Shown here piece after piece: positions 17,676 to 26,800 of a stretch of DNA of 39,061 bases. Position numbers and translations under genes: made by a program. Below the pieces are notes generated by a model. That model made no database searches and was not told the DNA's origin. It saw only the letters and a list, made by a program, of their open reading frames with translations. Origin of the DNA: Euryarchaeota archaeon UBA561 (GTDB taxonomy: Archaea; Thermoplasmatota; Poseidoniia; Poseidoniales; Poseidoniaceae); NCBI GenBank assembly GCA_002502295.1, contig DANX01000120.1, positions 6,976 through 46,036 on the forward strand, in the 5' to 3' direction. How positions within the stretch are numbered: position 1 is the stretch's first letter; each line of letters starts with the position of its first letter.

Positions 17676-17697
17676 CGGGGCGGCCGGAGCCACCCCG
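17676..17697 (-). terminator. Candidate hairpin in the convergent spacer
   Basis: GGGGCGGC - CGGA - GCCACCCC plus a flanking C-G pair forms a nine-base stem with one mismatch, which becomes a G-U pair when read on the minus strand. It lies 29 bases beyond the rhodopsin stop and 76 bases beyond the acyltransferase stop. The T-content after it is modest (TCTCTATTGG on the minus strand), so termination is only suggested. Confidence 0.35.
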
Positions 17698-17725
17698 CCT
17701 CAGGGGGTCGGAGAACCGTTTAGTT

Positions 17726-18574
17726 TCACTCTGCAGCTGCGATGGCTTCGGTAGCCTTCTTGGCACCCATCCATGCAACGACACCGAATCCGATCTTGTT
17801 GATCATGTCAGCGATGTTGTAAAGGATAGCCATGATTTCTTCATCGACAGCGTCGGGAAGAATGTCAGCGGTTGGGTTGAACAAGTAGCCAAGTGGGTAG
17901 ATGATCCAGCCGACGCAGATGAACCAGCGCAGGGCGTTGGTGCTCCACATGAGCTCGGGGGCGATCTTGCTGTTGTCGACGCCTTTACCGGAGGACCATG
18001 GGGTACCGGTAGCCACGATGATCATGGCCCAGCCGACACCACCGAGGACGAGACCAGCGATGCCTGGGATGGCACCGGACTCGCCGAGGTAGCCGAATCC
18101 AATCATGATGAGAGCACCCGTGAAACAGATGCCGGTGAAGCCGAGCCCGAAGGCTTTCTCGTCGGTGATGGCGTCCTTGCCCACGAGGGACGGGAACTTG
18201 AGGGCCATCAACGGAACGGTGATGATCCAGTCCATGTATCGGTACTCGATGGAAACGGTACCGAGGTCGGTGTAAACACCGCGCATGTAGTAGTAGTGGA
18301 AGGCGGCAATACCGACGATCAAGGCCGAGATGGTCATGGTCGTTCGGTATTGTGGCGCCACGGAGTTCCGCTCTGCCATGAAGAAGACAAAGGCGGCACC
18401 CATTGAGATGTAGCCGACGAAGAAGAGGAAGAACGTGATGAGACCGAGGGTATCATCAGCGTACTCCGCCGACGGGTCGACGATGTCTGCTGCGCTGACC
18501 GTTCCGGCCATCGCAAGGGCAAATGTGGCAATCAAAAGCAGGCTCGTTGTTTTTGAGAAGTTTTCTGTTTTCAT
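17726..18574 (-). CDS. Proteorhodopsin-type light-driven ion pump, DTK motif
   Basis: The 282-residue protein has a cleavable-looking signal peptide (about residues 1-29) and seven membrane helices. Helix C reads EYRYMDWIITVPLMALKF: Asp115 corresponds to the Schiff-base counter-ion (D97 of green proteorhodopsin), Thr119 to T101 and Met123 to the colour-tuning site 105 (Met or Leu gives green absorption). Lys126 takes the place of the proton donor Glu108. The retinal lysine is Lys260 in IADMINKIGFG, and His93 matches the conserved H75. DTx with an Asp acceptor points to outward proton pumping. A lysine donor is known from Exiguobacterium rhodopsin, so pumping is plausible. The start is MKTENFSK, next to a clear TATA promoter; a longer frame to 18643 would cross that promoter. 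No retinal-forming blh gene is in the window. Confidence 0.95.
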   Translation of the reverse strand: MKTENFSKTTSLLLIATFALAMAGTVSAADIVDPSAEYADDTLGLITFFLFFVGYISMGAAFVFFMAERNSVAPQYRTTMTISALIVGIAAFHYYYMRGVYTDLGTVSIEYRYMDWIITVPLMALKFPSLVGKDAITDEKAFGLGFTGICFTGALIMIGFGYLGESGAIPGIAGLVLGGVGWAMIIVATGTPWSSGKGVDNSKIAPELMWSTNALRWFICVGWIIYPLGYLFNPTADILPDAVDEEIMAILYNIADMINKIGFGVVAWMGAKKATEAIAAAE

Positions 18575-18601
18575 GGTTCTCAAACCTACGACCTCATGAT
18601 T

Positions 18602-18615
18602 GAGTATATAAAAAG
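18602..18615 (-). promoter_or_regulatory. TATA promoter of the rhodopsin gene
   Basis: Read on the minus strand the sequence is CTTTTTATATACTC, the best TATA box in the window. Its centre is about 34 bases before the ATG at 18574, giving a short leader of roughly 8-10 bases. A second AT-rich element (ATTATACACC) lies just upstream. A dedicated promoter suggests that rhodopsin is expressed independently of the ABC transporter gene upstream. Confidence 0.65.
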
Positions 18616-18653
18616 GTGTATAATTGCTAAGTTTCGCGTGCACTTTCTAACGG

Positions 18654-20426
18654 TTACCGGGTATCGCCGGTTTGAACGGACCACAATCGAGCGTATACAC
18701 CATCTTCCACAACAAGACTGTCATGGGTTCCATCTTCAACGACCTGGCCTTCTTCAAACACGAGAATTCGGTCGGCATGCCGTACCGTGGAAAGCCGATG
18801 AGCGATGACGATGGTCGTTCGGTCCCGAGAAATGCGCTCAATTGAGCGTTGAAGGGCTGCTTCCGTTTCGTTGTCCACCGCCGATGTCGCCTCATCGAGC
18901 ACCAACAGCGGAGCGTCTTTTAACACGGCTCGAGCGATCGCGACGCGCTGTCTCTGACCCCCTGAAAGCCGATGGCCACCTTCTCCTACCAACGTCTCCC
19001 AACCTTTCGGTAGCAGTCTTACGAACGAAGCAGCTTCAGCAACGGCCGCTGCCTCGATGACTTCTTCATCCGTTGCTGAAGGCCGCCCGTAACGAATGTT
19101 TTCCATAATGGTGGTCGGAAACAGCGTGATGTGCTGATCAACCAGGGCAATGGACGAGCGCAAGACCTGAAGATTCCACGTATCCAGAGGCGCTCCACAC
19201 CATACGATGTCACCGTCTTGCGGCTCAGCGAACCTTAGAAGCAGCCGGATGAGGGATGTTTTCCCTGCACCGGTTGAACCAACGACGCCGGTTGTCTTTC
19301 CTGCCTCAAACGAGAGGGAGAGTTTGTCAAAGAGCACAGTCCGATCCGGGTAGCCAAACGTAACATCGGACAATGAAATCGGTGAGGTTTTCTCAGCCTC
19401 ATCTTCAGGTTCGAAGGTACCCTGTTTCAGTTCGATGGGTGAGGCCAACACGTCCAAGACCCGTGTCGAGGAAGCCATGGCGCGTTGATACAGGTCAAAT
19501 GTTTCACCGAGGCGAGTCAGCGGCCATAGGAGCCGCTGCGTCATGAACACCAACACAGAATACGCCCCGACCGCCATTGTACCTTCAAGCGTGAACCAAC
19601 CGCCCAAAAGAAGCGTGGCGGTGAAGCCCACAAGAATGGCCATACGAATCAGTGGTGTGAACGCAGCCGAGAGGCGAATAGCTTCACGATTGGCTTCCCT
19701 GTAAGCATCGCTTAGCGCTTCCACGCGGCGTAATTCATTGGCTTCAGCCGTAAAGGATTGAACCGTGGCCATTCCTGAAAGATCGTTTTCCAACAATGCA
19801 TTCATCTGACCAGCAGCCGCTCGAACGGTAGCATAGCGGGGTTCAAGGCTTCGTTGGTACCGAAAAGAACCCCACACGATGAGCGGAATAGGCAGCACAG
19901 CAAAGAGCGCTACCTGCCACGAGATGAGGAGAAATACGGCCCCAACAACGATGACGGTGGTGCTGACTTGAAGCAGGTCGTTGGCCCCTTTGTCGAGAAA
20001 CCGCTCAAGTTGATTGATGTCGTCGTTGAGGATGGCGAGGATGTCGCCCTTTTGTCGTTCATCAAACCACGCCATGCCTTGTTGTTGTACATGGTCAAAC
20101 GTGTCCAATCGAAGTTCGTGTTGAACGGTTTGAGCGAGGTTTCTCCACAGGACACCGTAGAAATATTCGAACAACGACTCAAGACCCCAGATGAGAAACG
20201 TGAGCACGGAGAGCAGTACCAGTTGATGCCATGGGTCAACGACACCCACCGACGCCAAGGTAGAATCCTCTCGAAGCACCACCACATCAACAGCCAGACC
20301 GATGAGCAACGGTGGAGCAAGGTCCCAAAATTTATTGAAAATTGAACAGAACGATGCCAAACGGACGGTTCTGCGGTGTGGACGCATGTAGTTGAGCAGG
20401 CGGCGAAACGGTCCCTCCTCGCTCAT
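18654..20426 (-). CDS. ABC exporter half-transporter (permease-ATPase, MsbA/MDR type)
   Basis: The product has 590 residues. An ABC-exporter membrane domain (about residues 1-320, with hydrophobic stretches such as TTVIVVGAVFLLISWQVALF and AILVGFTATLLLGGWFTLEG) is followed by an ATPase domain: Walker A GSTGAGKTSLIRLLL, Q-loop region LVDQHITLFPTTIMENIRYG, signature LSGGQRQRVAIARA, Walker B LLVLDEATSAVD and H-loop IVIAHRLSTVRHAD. Exporters of this type act as dimers and move lipids, peptides or drugs outwards; the substrate is unknown. The start MSEEGPFRRLL (20426) was preferred over a 19-residue longer frame. It is divergent from GGGP synthase, with 87 bases between the starts. Confidence 0.88.
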   Translation of the reverse strand: MSEEGPFRRLLNYMRPHRRTVRLASFCSIFNKFWDLAPPLLIGLAVDVVVLREDSTLASVGVVDPWHQLVLLSVLTFLIWGLESLFEYFYGVLWRNLAQTVQHELRLDTFDHVQQQGMAWFDERQKGDILAILNDDINQLERFLDKGANDLLQVSTTVIVVGAVFLLISWQVALFAVLPIPLIVWGSFRYQRSLEPRYATVRAAAGQMNALLENDLSGMATVQSFTAEANELRRVEALSDAYREANREAIRLSAAFTPLIRMAILVGFTATLLLGGWFTLEGTMAVGAYSVLVFMTQRLLWPLTRLGETFDLYQRAMASSTRVLDVLASPIELKQGTFEPEDEAEKTSPISLSDVTFGYPDRTVLFDKLSLSFEAGKTTGVVGSTGAGKTSLIRLLLRFAEPQDGDIVWCGAPLDTWNLQVLRSSIALVDQHITLFPTTIMENIRYGRPSATDEEVIEAAAVAEAASFVRLLPKGWETLVGEGGHRLSGGQRQRVAIARAVLKDAPLLVLDEATSAVDNETEAALQRSIERISRDRTTIVIAHRLSTVRHADRILVFEEGQVVEDGTHDSLVVEDGVYARLWSVQTGDTR

Positions 20427-20513
20427 GGGCCTCCCAGACGGGGGGACTTTGAGAAGCCTCCCATTCGCCCTATTGGGGCGCAAGCCCTATGCCCTTTCCT
20501 CGCTGACGGTGAA

Positions 20514-21335
20514 ATGAGCCCTATGAACGTTGGAGACGCTACGGTGTTGGAAAAGGTCTGCAGGCCGAACAATGGTGCCCGGCACATCACCCTCATTGAC
20601 CCCGCCAAGCAATCCCCTGAGGTGGCTACGGAGCGAGCCATGGTCGCTGTTGAATGCGGCTCCAGCATGATCTTTGTTGGGGGCTCAACCGACACACCGG
20701 ATGACGTGGTTCATGCGACATGCTCAGCCATCCAAGAAGCGTTGGAGTTGAGAATGTTCGCAGCCAGCCAAAACCCAACCAGCGAGGAAGCCGATTGGGA
20801 CATTCCAGTCGTACTTTTCCCGGGCGGGGCTCATGCGCTTTCGCCAGCAGCCGATGCCATCACGTTCATGATGTTAATGAACTCCACGAAGCGAGCTTTC
20901 TTAGTAGGGGAACAAGTCCGCGGTGCACCGTTTTTAGAACAGTTTGGTGTCGAAGCACTCCCCACAGGTTACGTTGTGTGTGCCCCCGGAGGTCGTGTGG
21001 GAGAGGTAGGTGCTGCAGAACTGATTCAATCCACCGACGTTGAAGCGGTTCATGCGTACGCTTTGTGTGCGAGGATGTTTGGTTTCTCTCTGCTTTACCT
21101 TGAGGCAGGAAGTGGGGCCGATGCACCTGTTCATCCTGACCTCGTCGCCAAAGCAGCGAGCGTAGAGGGACTCACCCTTCTTGTTGGCGGAGGTTTGCGC
21201 ACCGCTTCCGATGTCCGAAAAGCGGTTGAAGCCGGAGCGAACTGGATTGTAACGGGCACGGTAACAGAAGACGCCTCATCAATGGATGAACTTCGTCAAC
21301 GTCTGCTCAGTCTGGTTCAAGCTTGTTCAGCCTGA
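20514..21335 (+). CDS. Geranylgeranylglyceryl phosphate synthase
   Basis: The 273-residue enzyme joins geranylgeranyl diphosphate to sn-glycerol-1-phosphate, the first committed step of archaeal ether lipids. Motifs of the TIM-barrel GGGPS/PcrB family: RHITLIDPAKQ, SSMIFVGGSTDTPDDV, VVLFPGGAHALSPAADAITF, SLLYLEAGSGADAPV and LLVGGGLRTASDVRKAVEAG ending in the phosphate-binding loop. It is diagnostic of Archaea. The ATG at 20514 follows GGTGA at a short spacing; another ATG three codons on (20523) is possible. A longer frame from 20376 would overlap the start of the divergent ABC transporter and looks non-coding. Three bases separate its 3' end from the convergent coiled-coil gene. Confidence 0.93.
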   Translation: MSPMNVGDATVLEKVCRPNNGARHITLIDPAKQSPEVATERAMVAVECGSSMIFVGGSTDTPDDVVHATCSAIQEALELRMFAASQNPTSEEADWDIPVVLFPGGAHALSPAADAITFMMLMNSTKRAFLVGEQVRGAPFLEQFGVEALPTGYVVCAPGGRVGEVGAAELIQSTDVEAVHAYALCARMFGFSLLYLEAGSGADAPVHPDLVAKAASVEGLTLLVGGGLRTASDVRKAVEAGANWIVTGTVTEDASSMDELRQRLLSLVQACSA

Positions 21336-21338
21336 GCG

Positions 21339-22622
21339 TTATGCCTCATCTTCGTCGTCAAAGACAACCGGGTCGCCAGTGCCTCCAGGGGAGGGAGGTC
21401 GAACACCTTCGACGTCCATACCAGGACTGATTTCGGTTTCCACTGTTTCCAATTCAACCTCTTGACCGCCGGCTAATTTTGCCATGTCATCCGTGGTAGG
21501 TGCCTTGATGGTGCGTTCAACGTCGGGGGCATTGGCATAGAGTTCTCGTTTGAGCTCACGGCTTTCGTGGCTTCGAACCAACGAGAGGGAATCGGCGAAG
21601 ACACGACCCACCACTTCACGTGTCCGCTCACTGCGCCGTGCTGAGTTGAGTTCATGTTCCATTGAACTGCGTTGATCTTCCAATTCACGAAGTTCAGCCG
21701 TTCTGTCTTGGAGAGCCGCTTCAATATCGGTCATGGTCAAGGTCATTTGTTGGATGCGTTCATCGCGTTCAAACACATCGTTGTGGAGCCGCCGCTCACG
21801 TCGTCGCAACGATTCATATTCTCTGTTTCGTTCCAACAAACGGCGCTTGAGTTCTTCGATTTGCTCAACCAGATAGTCATGCTCGGCGGAAACCGACCGG
21901 GGCCCTTGCATCACGCGCTCCAATTGCTCCTCAAGTTCAGCAAGTCGGCGATCACGGGCATCCAGCAAACCACGCAAGCGGTCAGCGATGTCCCGAAGAC
22001 GCTGGCGTTCTTCTTCCAAGGCTTCAGCAGCAGCCTTCTCAACATCCAATTGGCGTTGGCGCTCATCGACTTGCTGCTTGAGAAGCCGTACTTCGTCGGC
22101 TGTGACGGAGGTGAGTCCAGCATCGGCGGCTTTTTCAAGCGCTTCCACCATTTGTCCAACACGCCCCTCCATTTCACCGATGACCTCATCTTGTTCGGTG
22201 GTTAGTGTCCGGAGTTGCGCCAATTCACTCTCCATGGAAGATCGTTCATGCTGAGAGAGTGAGGACTGTTGAGCAGCCAATTCTTCTTTTGCATCACCGA
22301 GTAGCCGCTCAAGGTGGATAATCTGTGCTTCGTTCTCCTTCAGTGTCTGCTCGGCTTCCACTAGCCGAGCCACTTCTGGCGCAATGGTGTCTTGCCGTTC
22401 AGCGAGGTCAAGTTCGACCACGCGCAGACGCTGCTTTACGGCGACCAATTCGTCGTTTCGCTTTCCCAGTTCGTCCCAGGCAATCAACACCTCTTCCACG
22501 AGCTGTTCGATCGGGTATCCCTTGAGCATCCCTTCAAGCGCAGCACGCTCATCGTTTGATGAGGAACCGACCCTTCGGATTCCACCGGGTGTTGAACTCT
22601 CTACCGACATACGGCTACGCAT
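21339..22622 (-). CDS. Long coiled-coil protein downstream of the MamK-like actin
   Basis: The product has 427 residues. After a short Ser/Gly-rich start and a small ordered block (AALEGMLKGYPIEQLVEEVL), residues from about 60 to 340 are almost continuous heptad-rich coiled coil (for example ELEEQLERVMQG, EEIKR-like Leu/Glu/Arg periodicity). A disordered acidic, proline-rich tail ends VVFDDEDEA. No enzymatic motif and no membrane segment are visible. It lies 80 bases after the actin gene on the same strand, suggesting one transcript. A rod-like adaptor or filament partner is an inference from that context. ATGs at 22622 and 22610 (MSVESSTPGG) are both plausible; a frame to 22706 would overlap the actin stop. 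Confidence 0.7.
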   Translation of the reverse strand: MRSRMSVESSTPGGIRRVGSSSNDERAALEGMLKGYPIEQLVEEVLIAWDELGKRNDELVAVKQRLRVVELDLAERQDTIAPEVARLVEAEQTLKENEAQIIHLERLLGDAKEELAAQQSSLSQHERSSMESELAQLRTLTTEQDEVIGEMEGRVGQMVEALEKAADAGLTSVTADEVRLLKQQVDERQRQLDVEKAAAEALEEERQRLRDIADRLRGLLDARDRRLAELEEQLERVMQGPRSVSAEHDYLVEQIEELKRRLLERNREYESLRRRERRLHNDVFERDERIQQMTLTMTDIEAALQDRTAELRELEDQRSSMEHELNSARRSERTREVVGRVFADSLSLVRSHESRELKRELYANAPDVERTIKAPTTDDMAKLAGGQEVELETVETEISPGMDVEGVRPPSPGGTGDPVVFDDEDEA

Positions 22623-22702
22623 CGCAGATTTACCACACTTGAACCTTCCCAAGGTCAGGACGCCGGAAAGGGGGTATTTGCTACCCTTCAACGATGGCCG
22701 TC

Positions 22703-23707
22703 TCAATTGATGGACGTGTACATGTCGTCAGGCATTTCGCTTGCGAGCTTGAGCGCACCAGCAGCGACCGAGTTGATGGGGTCTTCAACGCACCAAACAC
22801 GAACGTCTCCAATGTCAGAGATTTCGCTTGCAATTCGCTCGGCCACGCCGTCGATGAGCGAACCTCCACCGGACAGAATGATGTTGTTGCGAAGGATCTG
22901 CTGGTACTCGGGGTCTGCACCTGCGACGTTGCGCTTGATGGCGTTACCAATTTTCGGGATGATGAGGTCACAAGCTTCCAAAATCAAATCGCCAATGTCA
23001 ACGACCTGGCGCTTTCCATCAACGGACAGCTCAACGGTCACTTCGCGTGCTTCGCCGCCTACGTAGGACGAGGCTTCCTTCCACTTGCGGACCATGTCCT
23101 TGGTGACTTGAGCACCGGTGTACTTCTTCTTGATCAATTCCATTAATTGGATGTCGAGCCAGTCACCGGCTTCGGTGATGGTGACTTGGTCTTCATCAGT
23201 GGGGAATGTACCGTAAACACGAGCGATGTCGGTGGTGCCTGCGCCAATGTCAACGACAATGGAACCAGCGATCTCGTCAATTCCGTAAGCCGTTGCAAAG
23301 GGTTCAGTGACGACCATGATGGCGTTCACTTGTCCGCGTAGCGTGGCCACGAGGTTTGACTTGTCGGTGAACGAAACGTGGCTGGGTGAGCAAATGACGC
23401 CCAACACTTCGTCGAATTCTTCGGGATCAACGGTTTCAAGAAGGTGGGAAACGAACGCCTTGGCGGCAGCCAAGTTGGCTTCGTCGTCTTGGGTGACACC
23501 AGCGGCCATTGGGCGGTAGAGGTTGCACGCCAATTTATTCTTCAGCGCATCTTCGCCAAACAGGACATCTCGTCCGAGGAAGTTTCGTGCTACGGGATCT
23601 TTTGGTCGCCCGACAACGGTTTCGATGGTCTGCAATTTTCCAGCACTCGATGCGATGGTTGATTGGTACGTTCCTAGGTCAATTCCAACATATAGGCGGT
23701 CGCTCAT
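22703..23707 (-). CDS. MamK-like bacterial-type actin ATPase
   Basis: Length is 334 residues. Actin-superfamily ATP-binding blocks: phosphate-1 YVGIDLGTYQSTIAS (about 6-20), catalytic-Glu region VVTEPFATAYG (132-142, Glu135), phosphate-2 VVDIGAGTTDIARV (151-164) and adenosine NNIILSGGGSLIDGV (274-288). Beyond these general motifs, several stretches resemble MamK of magnetotactic bacteria as I remember it: VVGRPKD near the N-terminus, DEDQVTITEAGDWLDIQL after phosphate-2, and VRVWCVEDPINSVAAGALKL with ASEMP at the end. MamK polymerises into filaments that position magnetosomes; no magnetosome genes are here, so a general cytoskeletal role is inferred. GGGAAGGTGA lies shortly before the ATG. 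The coiled-coil gene follows. Confidence 0.85.
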   Translation of the reverse strand: MSDRLYVGIDLGTYQSTIASSAGKLQTIETVVGRPKDPVARNFLGRDVLFGEDALKNKLACNLYRPMAAGVTQDDEANLAAAKAFVSHLLETVDPEEFDEVLGVICSPSHVSFTDKSNLVATLRGQVNAIMVVTEPFATAYGIDEIAGSIVVDIGAGTTDIARVYGTFPTDEDQVTITEAGDWLDIQLMELIKKKYTGAQVTKDMVRKWKEASSYVGGEAREVTVELSVDGKRQVVDIGDLILEACDLIIPKIGNAIKRNVAGADPEYQQILRNNIILSGGGSLIDGVAERIASEISDIGDVRVWCVEDPINSVAAGALKLASEMPDDMYTSIN

Positions 23708-23895
23708 TTTTGTTCACCTTCCCTCTTGGGATGGTCCACCGAGCATGGCACTGGACTTCAAGGTTCACCTTGGTCTCTCGTGGCTGAAAACCCTTCATGG
23801 TGTTCAAAAAAGCCCTCCTGTGCCCCGTTTCGTTCATGAATCAACGGATTGAAGCTTACGATGGCGTAGGAGGGACCATTGGGGCATGAGATGAT
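23708..23895. other. 188-base spacer between actin and subtilase genes
   Basis: Both flanking genes read leftwards, so this spacer carries the end of the subtilase transcript and the leader of the actin gene. The only feature I can support is the purine-rich ribosome-binding site (GGGAAGGTGA on the minus strand, about 23714-23723) before the actin ATG. No convincing TATA box, hairpin or small ORF is visible. Confidence 0.4.
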
Positions 23896-26800
23896 TTACC
23901 AGAAGGTGTCTCTGTCATCCGATGAATTCTCTTCTTCCAGCTGTCCTATGACAATCGGTTCAAGGGTCTTAGGCACGGGGACGACGGGAGGGTCTTCCTT
24001 TTGCTGAGTCCTGTAGACAACAAAAGCCACCACAACCATGAACAAAAAGCAGCCAAACGAGAAAACGGATTCTTCGTTGTTCAACAGGGCATTGTAGGGG
24101 TAGTCGTCTTCTTCATCGGCAACACCATCCCCATCGCTGTCCACGTGGTATCGGTCATCGTAGGGGAGGTCGTCCTCAAAATTGGCCCATCCGTCTTCGT
24201 CAGCGTCCGGGCATCCTCTGCCTGTGGGGGTGGTCGCTTGACCAAACTTCTCCGGGCACATGTCTTCTTCAACGAATTGGGTTCCACTTAACGGGTCTGC
24301 CCAACCATCACCGTCACCGTCCGGGCAACCAACGCCTCCACCACGCGTCGCCTCCCCCGGGGCATCCGGGCAAACATCCGTTCGTAGCATTGGTTGGCGG
24401 TAAGAGGAATAACTCGGGCCGGCATGGAGCATGAGTGAATTATTGGGAGAATCGTGGATAGCAATCACCTCATCGCTTGGCGTGAAAATAGGGGCTTGGC
24501 TGGAATTGAAGAATTGGATTTCAGCAATCTGCATGGCGTTGTAGTTGCCCTTCACGGTTGGAAAAATCAGTTTGTAAGATCGATACTCGATGGTGTTGTC
24601 GAAGTGAACAAGGTCCACTTGGTGGCGTTCCCAAATTGGAAGGTCAATCTCTCCCGTGCTAATCACGGTCCACTCTTCGCTTTCTCCTCTGCTGTTTTCG
24701 CGACTCTTGATGCTCTCGTTGGTTCCATAGAGGTGGAAACTTGTGGGGTCGCGACTCCACTCATCGTTCGCCGACAAGAATTCTATGCTTGTGACGGTGG
24801 ATGCGGCTTGTGGTGTAATAATGATGCCCGTGCGGTACTTCCCAAAATTGAGATACTTCGTTGCATAATTTCCGTCAATGGCCATCGATGCACCTTCATT
24901 ACTTGGGTTGGTGCAACCCCACCAGTTTGAGTAGCAATTGTATATTTCTCCATTGTATCCCCATGCGCGCCCGTAGTCATCAATAACATCGGGATAACCA
25001 TCGCCATCACGGTCAGGGCAACCGCCTGTCCCTATCTCTCCAACCCGATCGGGGCATGCGTCAGAATTGTCGCCGTATCCATCATTGTCCCTGTCGTTCC
25101 ATTCCGACGGATCCTTTGGAAAAGGATCTCCATTGGTTCCGGATGCGTTATCTCCGTATCCATCACCGTCCGTGTCGGCCCATTGTGTTCCGTCGGCGGG
25201 ATACGCATCGTTGATGCCGTATCGTAGAACGGTGCAGGAATCTCGCTGGTACGGTGCTCCCACCTCCCATACGGCGCATACACCGGCATAAACGAGGCCT
25301 GGAACACCATAACCATCTCCATCGTCGTCAATCACGGGGTCCTTTGACCAGGTGAAGGTGTGTTTATGGAAGGTGTTGTAGGTGTAATATGAATCGCTCG
25401 AGAGGTCAGCGACGTGTTCTTTGTTGAACGTCACTCCATTGTTCAACTCAACGGCAACGTTCCAGAACGTGATTGGCCCGTAGTACGAGGGGAAGGGATC
25501 GAGGAAACTCCAATCGATTCCGCCTTGCCGACCCGAAGTAGAAGGTTCGGTGTATGCAAATCTCATGTCCACCTTCAACTCCACTTCTTCGAAACTCGCT
25601 GGATTGAACCGTGCATGCTGGTTAAGCCCATGTTGCCATGAAGAACCATCTCCGTTGCCAAGCAAGAGCGGCGGGTCCCAACTTAGCTCATGCACCCTGA
25701 ATCCGTTCACTTTTACCTCGACGGAATTCACCTCGAGAATGCACCCTGCACACATGGAGGTCGGTTGAAGCTTTATTTTCCATTCTTCTTCATCTTTGTC
25801 GATGCAACCGTCTCGGTCAACATCGTCCTCGGCAAGCGCTTCTACTGTTGGGCATTCGTCTCTGATGTTCGGCACTCCGTCGCCGTCATCGTCGTCCAAA
25901 CAACCATCTCGGTCTGTGTCCCATTGCGGATAAGCGGTCTCTGCGGGACATTCATCACTGGTGTTTGGAATGCCATCGCCATCGTCGTCGTCCAAGCAAC
26001 CATCACCGTTAGTATCGTCCCAATAATTGATCGCGGCTTCGTTTGGACATGCGTCATCTTTGTTGCGAATTCCATCCCCGTCATCGTCAAGGTTATCCTC
26101 GGAATTTCGGTCAACGCCTTTCACCAGGAGAGAAAACCCAACCGCATCCCCGTCCAGGCCAACCGTTCCTGCCGCCCCACCAGGTTGCACGAAGCGAGCG
26201 ACCACGTCAACATCGATGTACGATGAATTGGAGAGGTAACTCCACGGTATGTCGATCCCGTGGACGGTTTCGTTGCTCGGAGGGAATGCCGTGGTGTTGT
26301 CTGTGTCAACCACATCGGGGTAAAATTTAGTTGGGCCCTCCTCGCCTTCTCTCAATTCGTCGGAGAGGAGGATAGTCCCGTCCTCAAGTCGAATACGTAG
26401 CTGAAGGTCATCGACCATCGCTGGTTCCGGTTGTGCAGGGTAAGCCAATCGAACGCGCACGTGTTCACCTTCGAGGGGAAGGAGCCGTTGTGTGAACACG
26501 TCACCTGTTTGCAGGAAAGGGCCGATGCTTTCGTTCCCGTACCATGGCATGGCCACCATACCGGAAAGGTTGCTTGTCTCTCCCCCGTAGGCTGCAAACC
26601 AATCGTCAACCGTTCCAGATTTGAGTTGGAAACTGTCGTGCACCCACATGTCGTAAGACGGTGTTCTTTGCGGGGCAAGGGTCGTCGGATCGAACAACTG
26701 GCTGAGGTTGAGCACGCCCCATCCATCGTAGGGATTGTGAAGATCATGCCCTCCGTCTCCACCGTTGCGAGCATCCTCTGGAAGCGATGAAGTAGCCATG

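Noticed and set aside
17477..18406. 309-codon frame on the plus strand opposite the rhodopsin gene
   Set aside because: It is antisense to a rhodopsin with all expected motifs; its Asp/Gly/His-rich translation is typical of a shadow of GC-rich codons.
21336..21338. Search for a terminator between GGGP synthase and the coiled-coil gene
   Set aside because: Only three bases separate the convergent stops and no hairpin is visible at either 3' end.
21672..22205. 177-codon plus-strand frame
   Set aside because: Antisense to the coiled-coil gene; Glu/Leu/Arg codons give open shadow frames.
24970..26100. Apparent tandem DNA repeats (ATCATCGTC-like units)
   Set aside because: They encode the thrombospondin type-3 repeats of the subtilase and need no separate DNA-level explanation.
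25690..26226. 178-codon plus-strand frame rich in Val/Ile
   Set aside because: Antisense to the Asp-rich calcium repeats (GAC/GAT read as GTC/ATC), so its hydrophobic look is an artefact.
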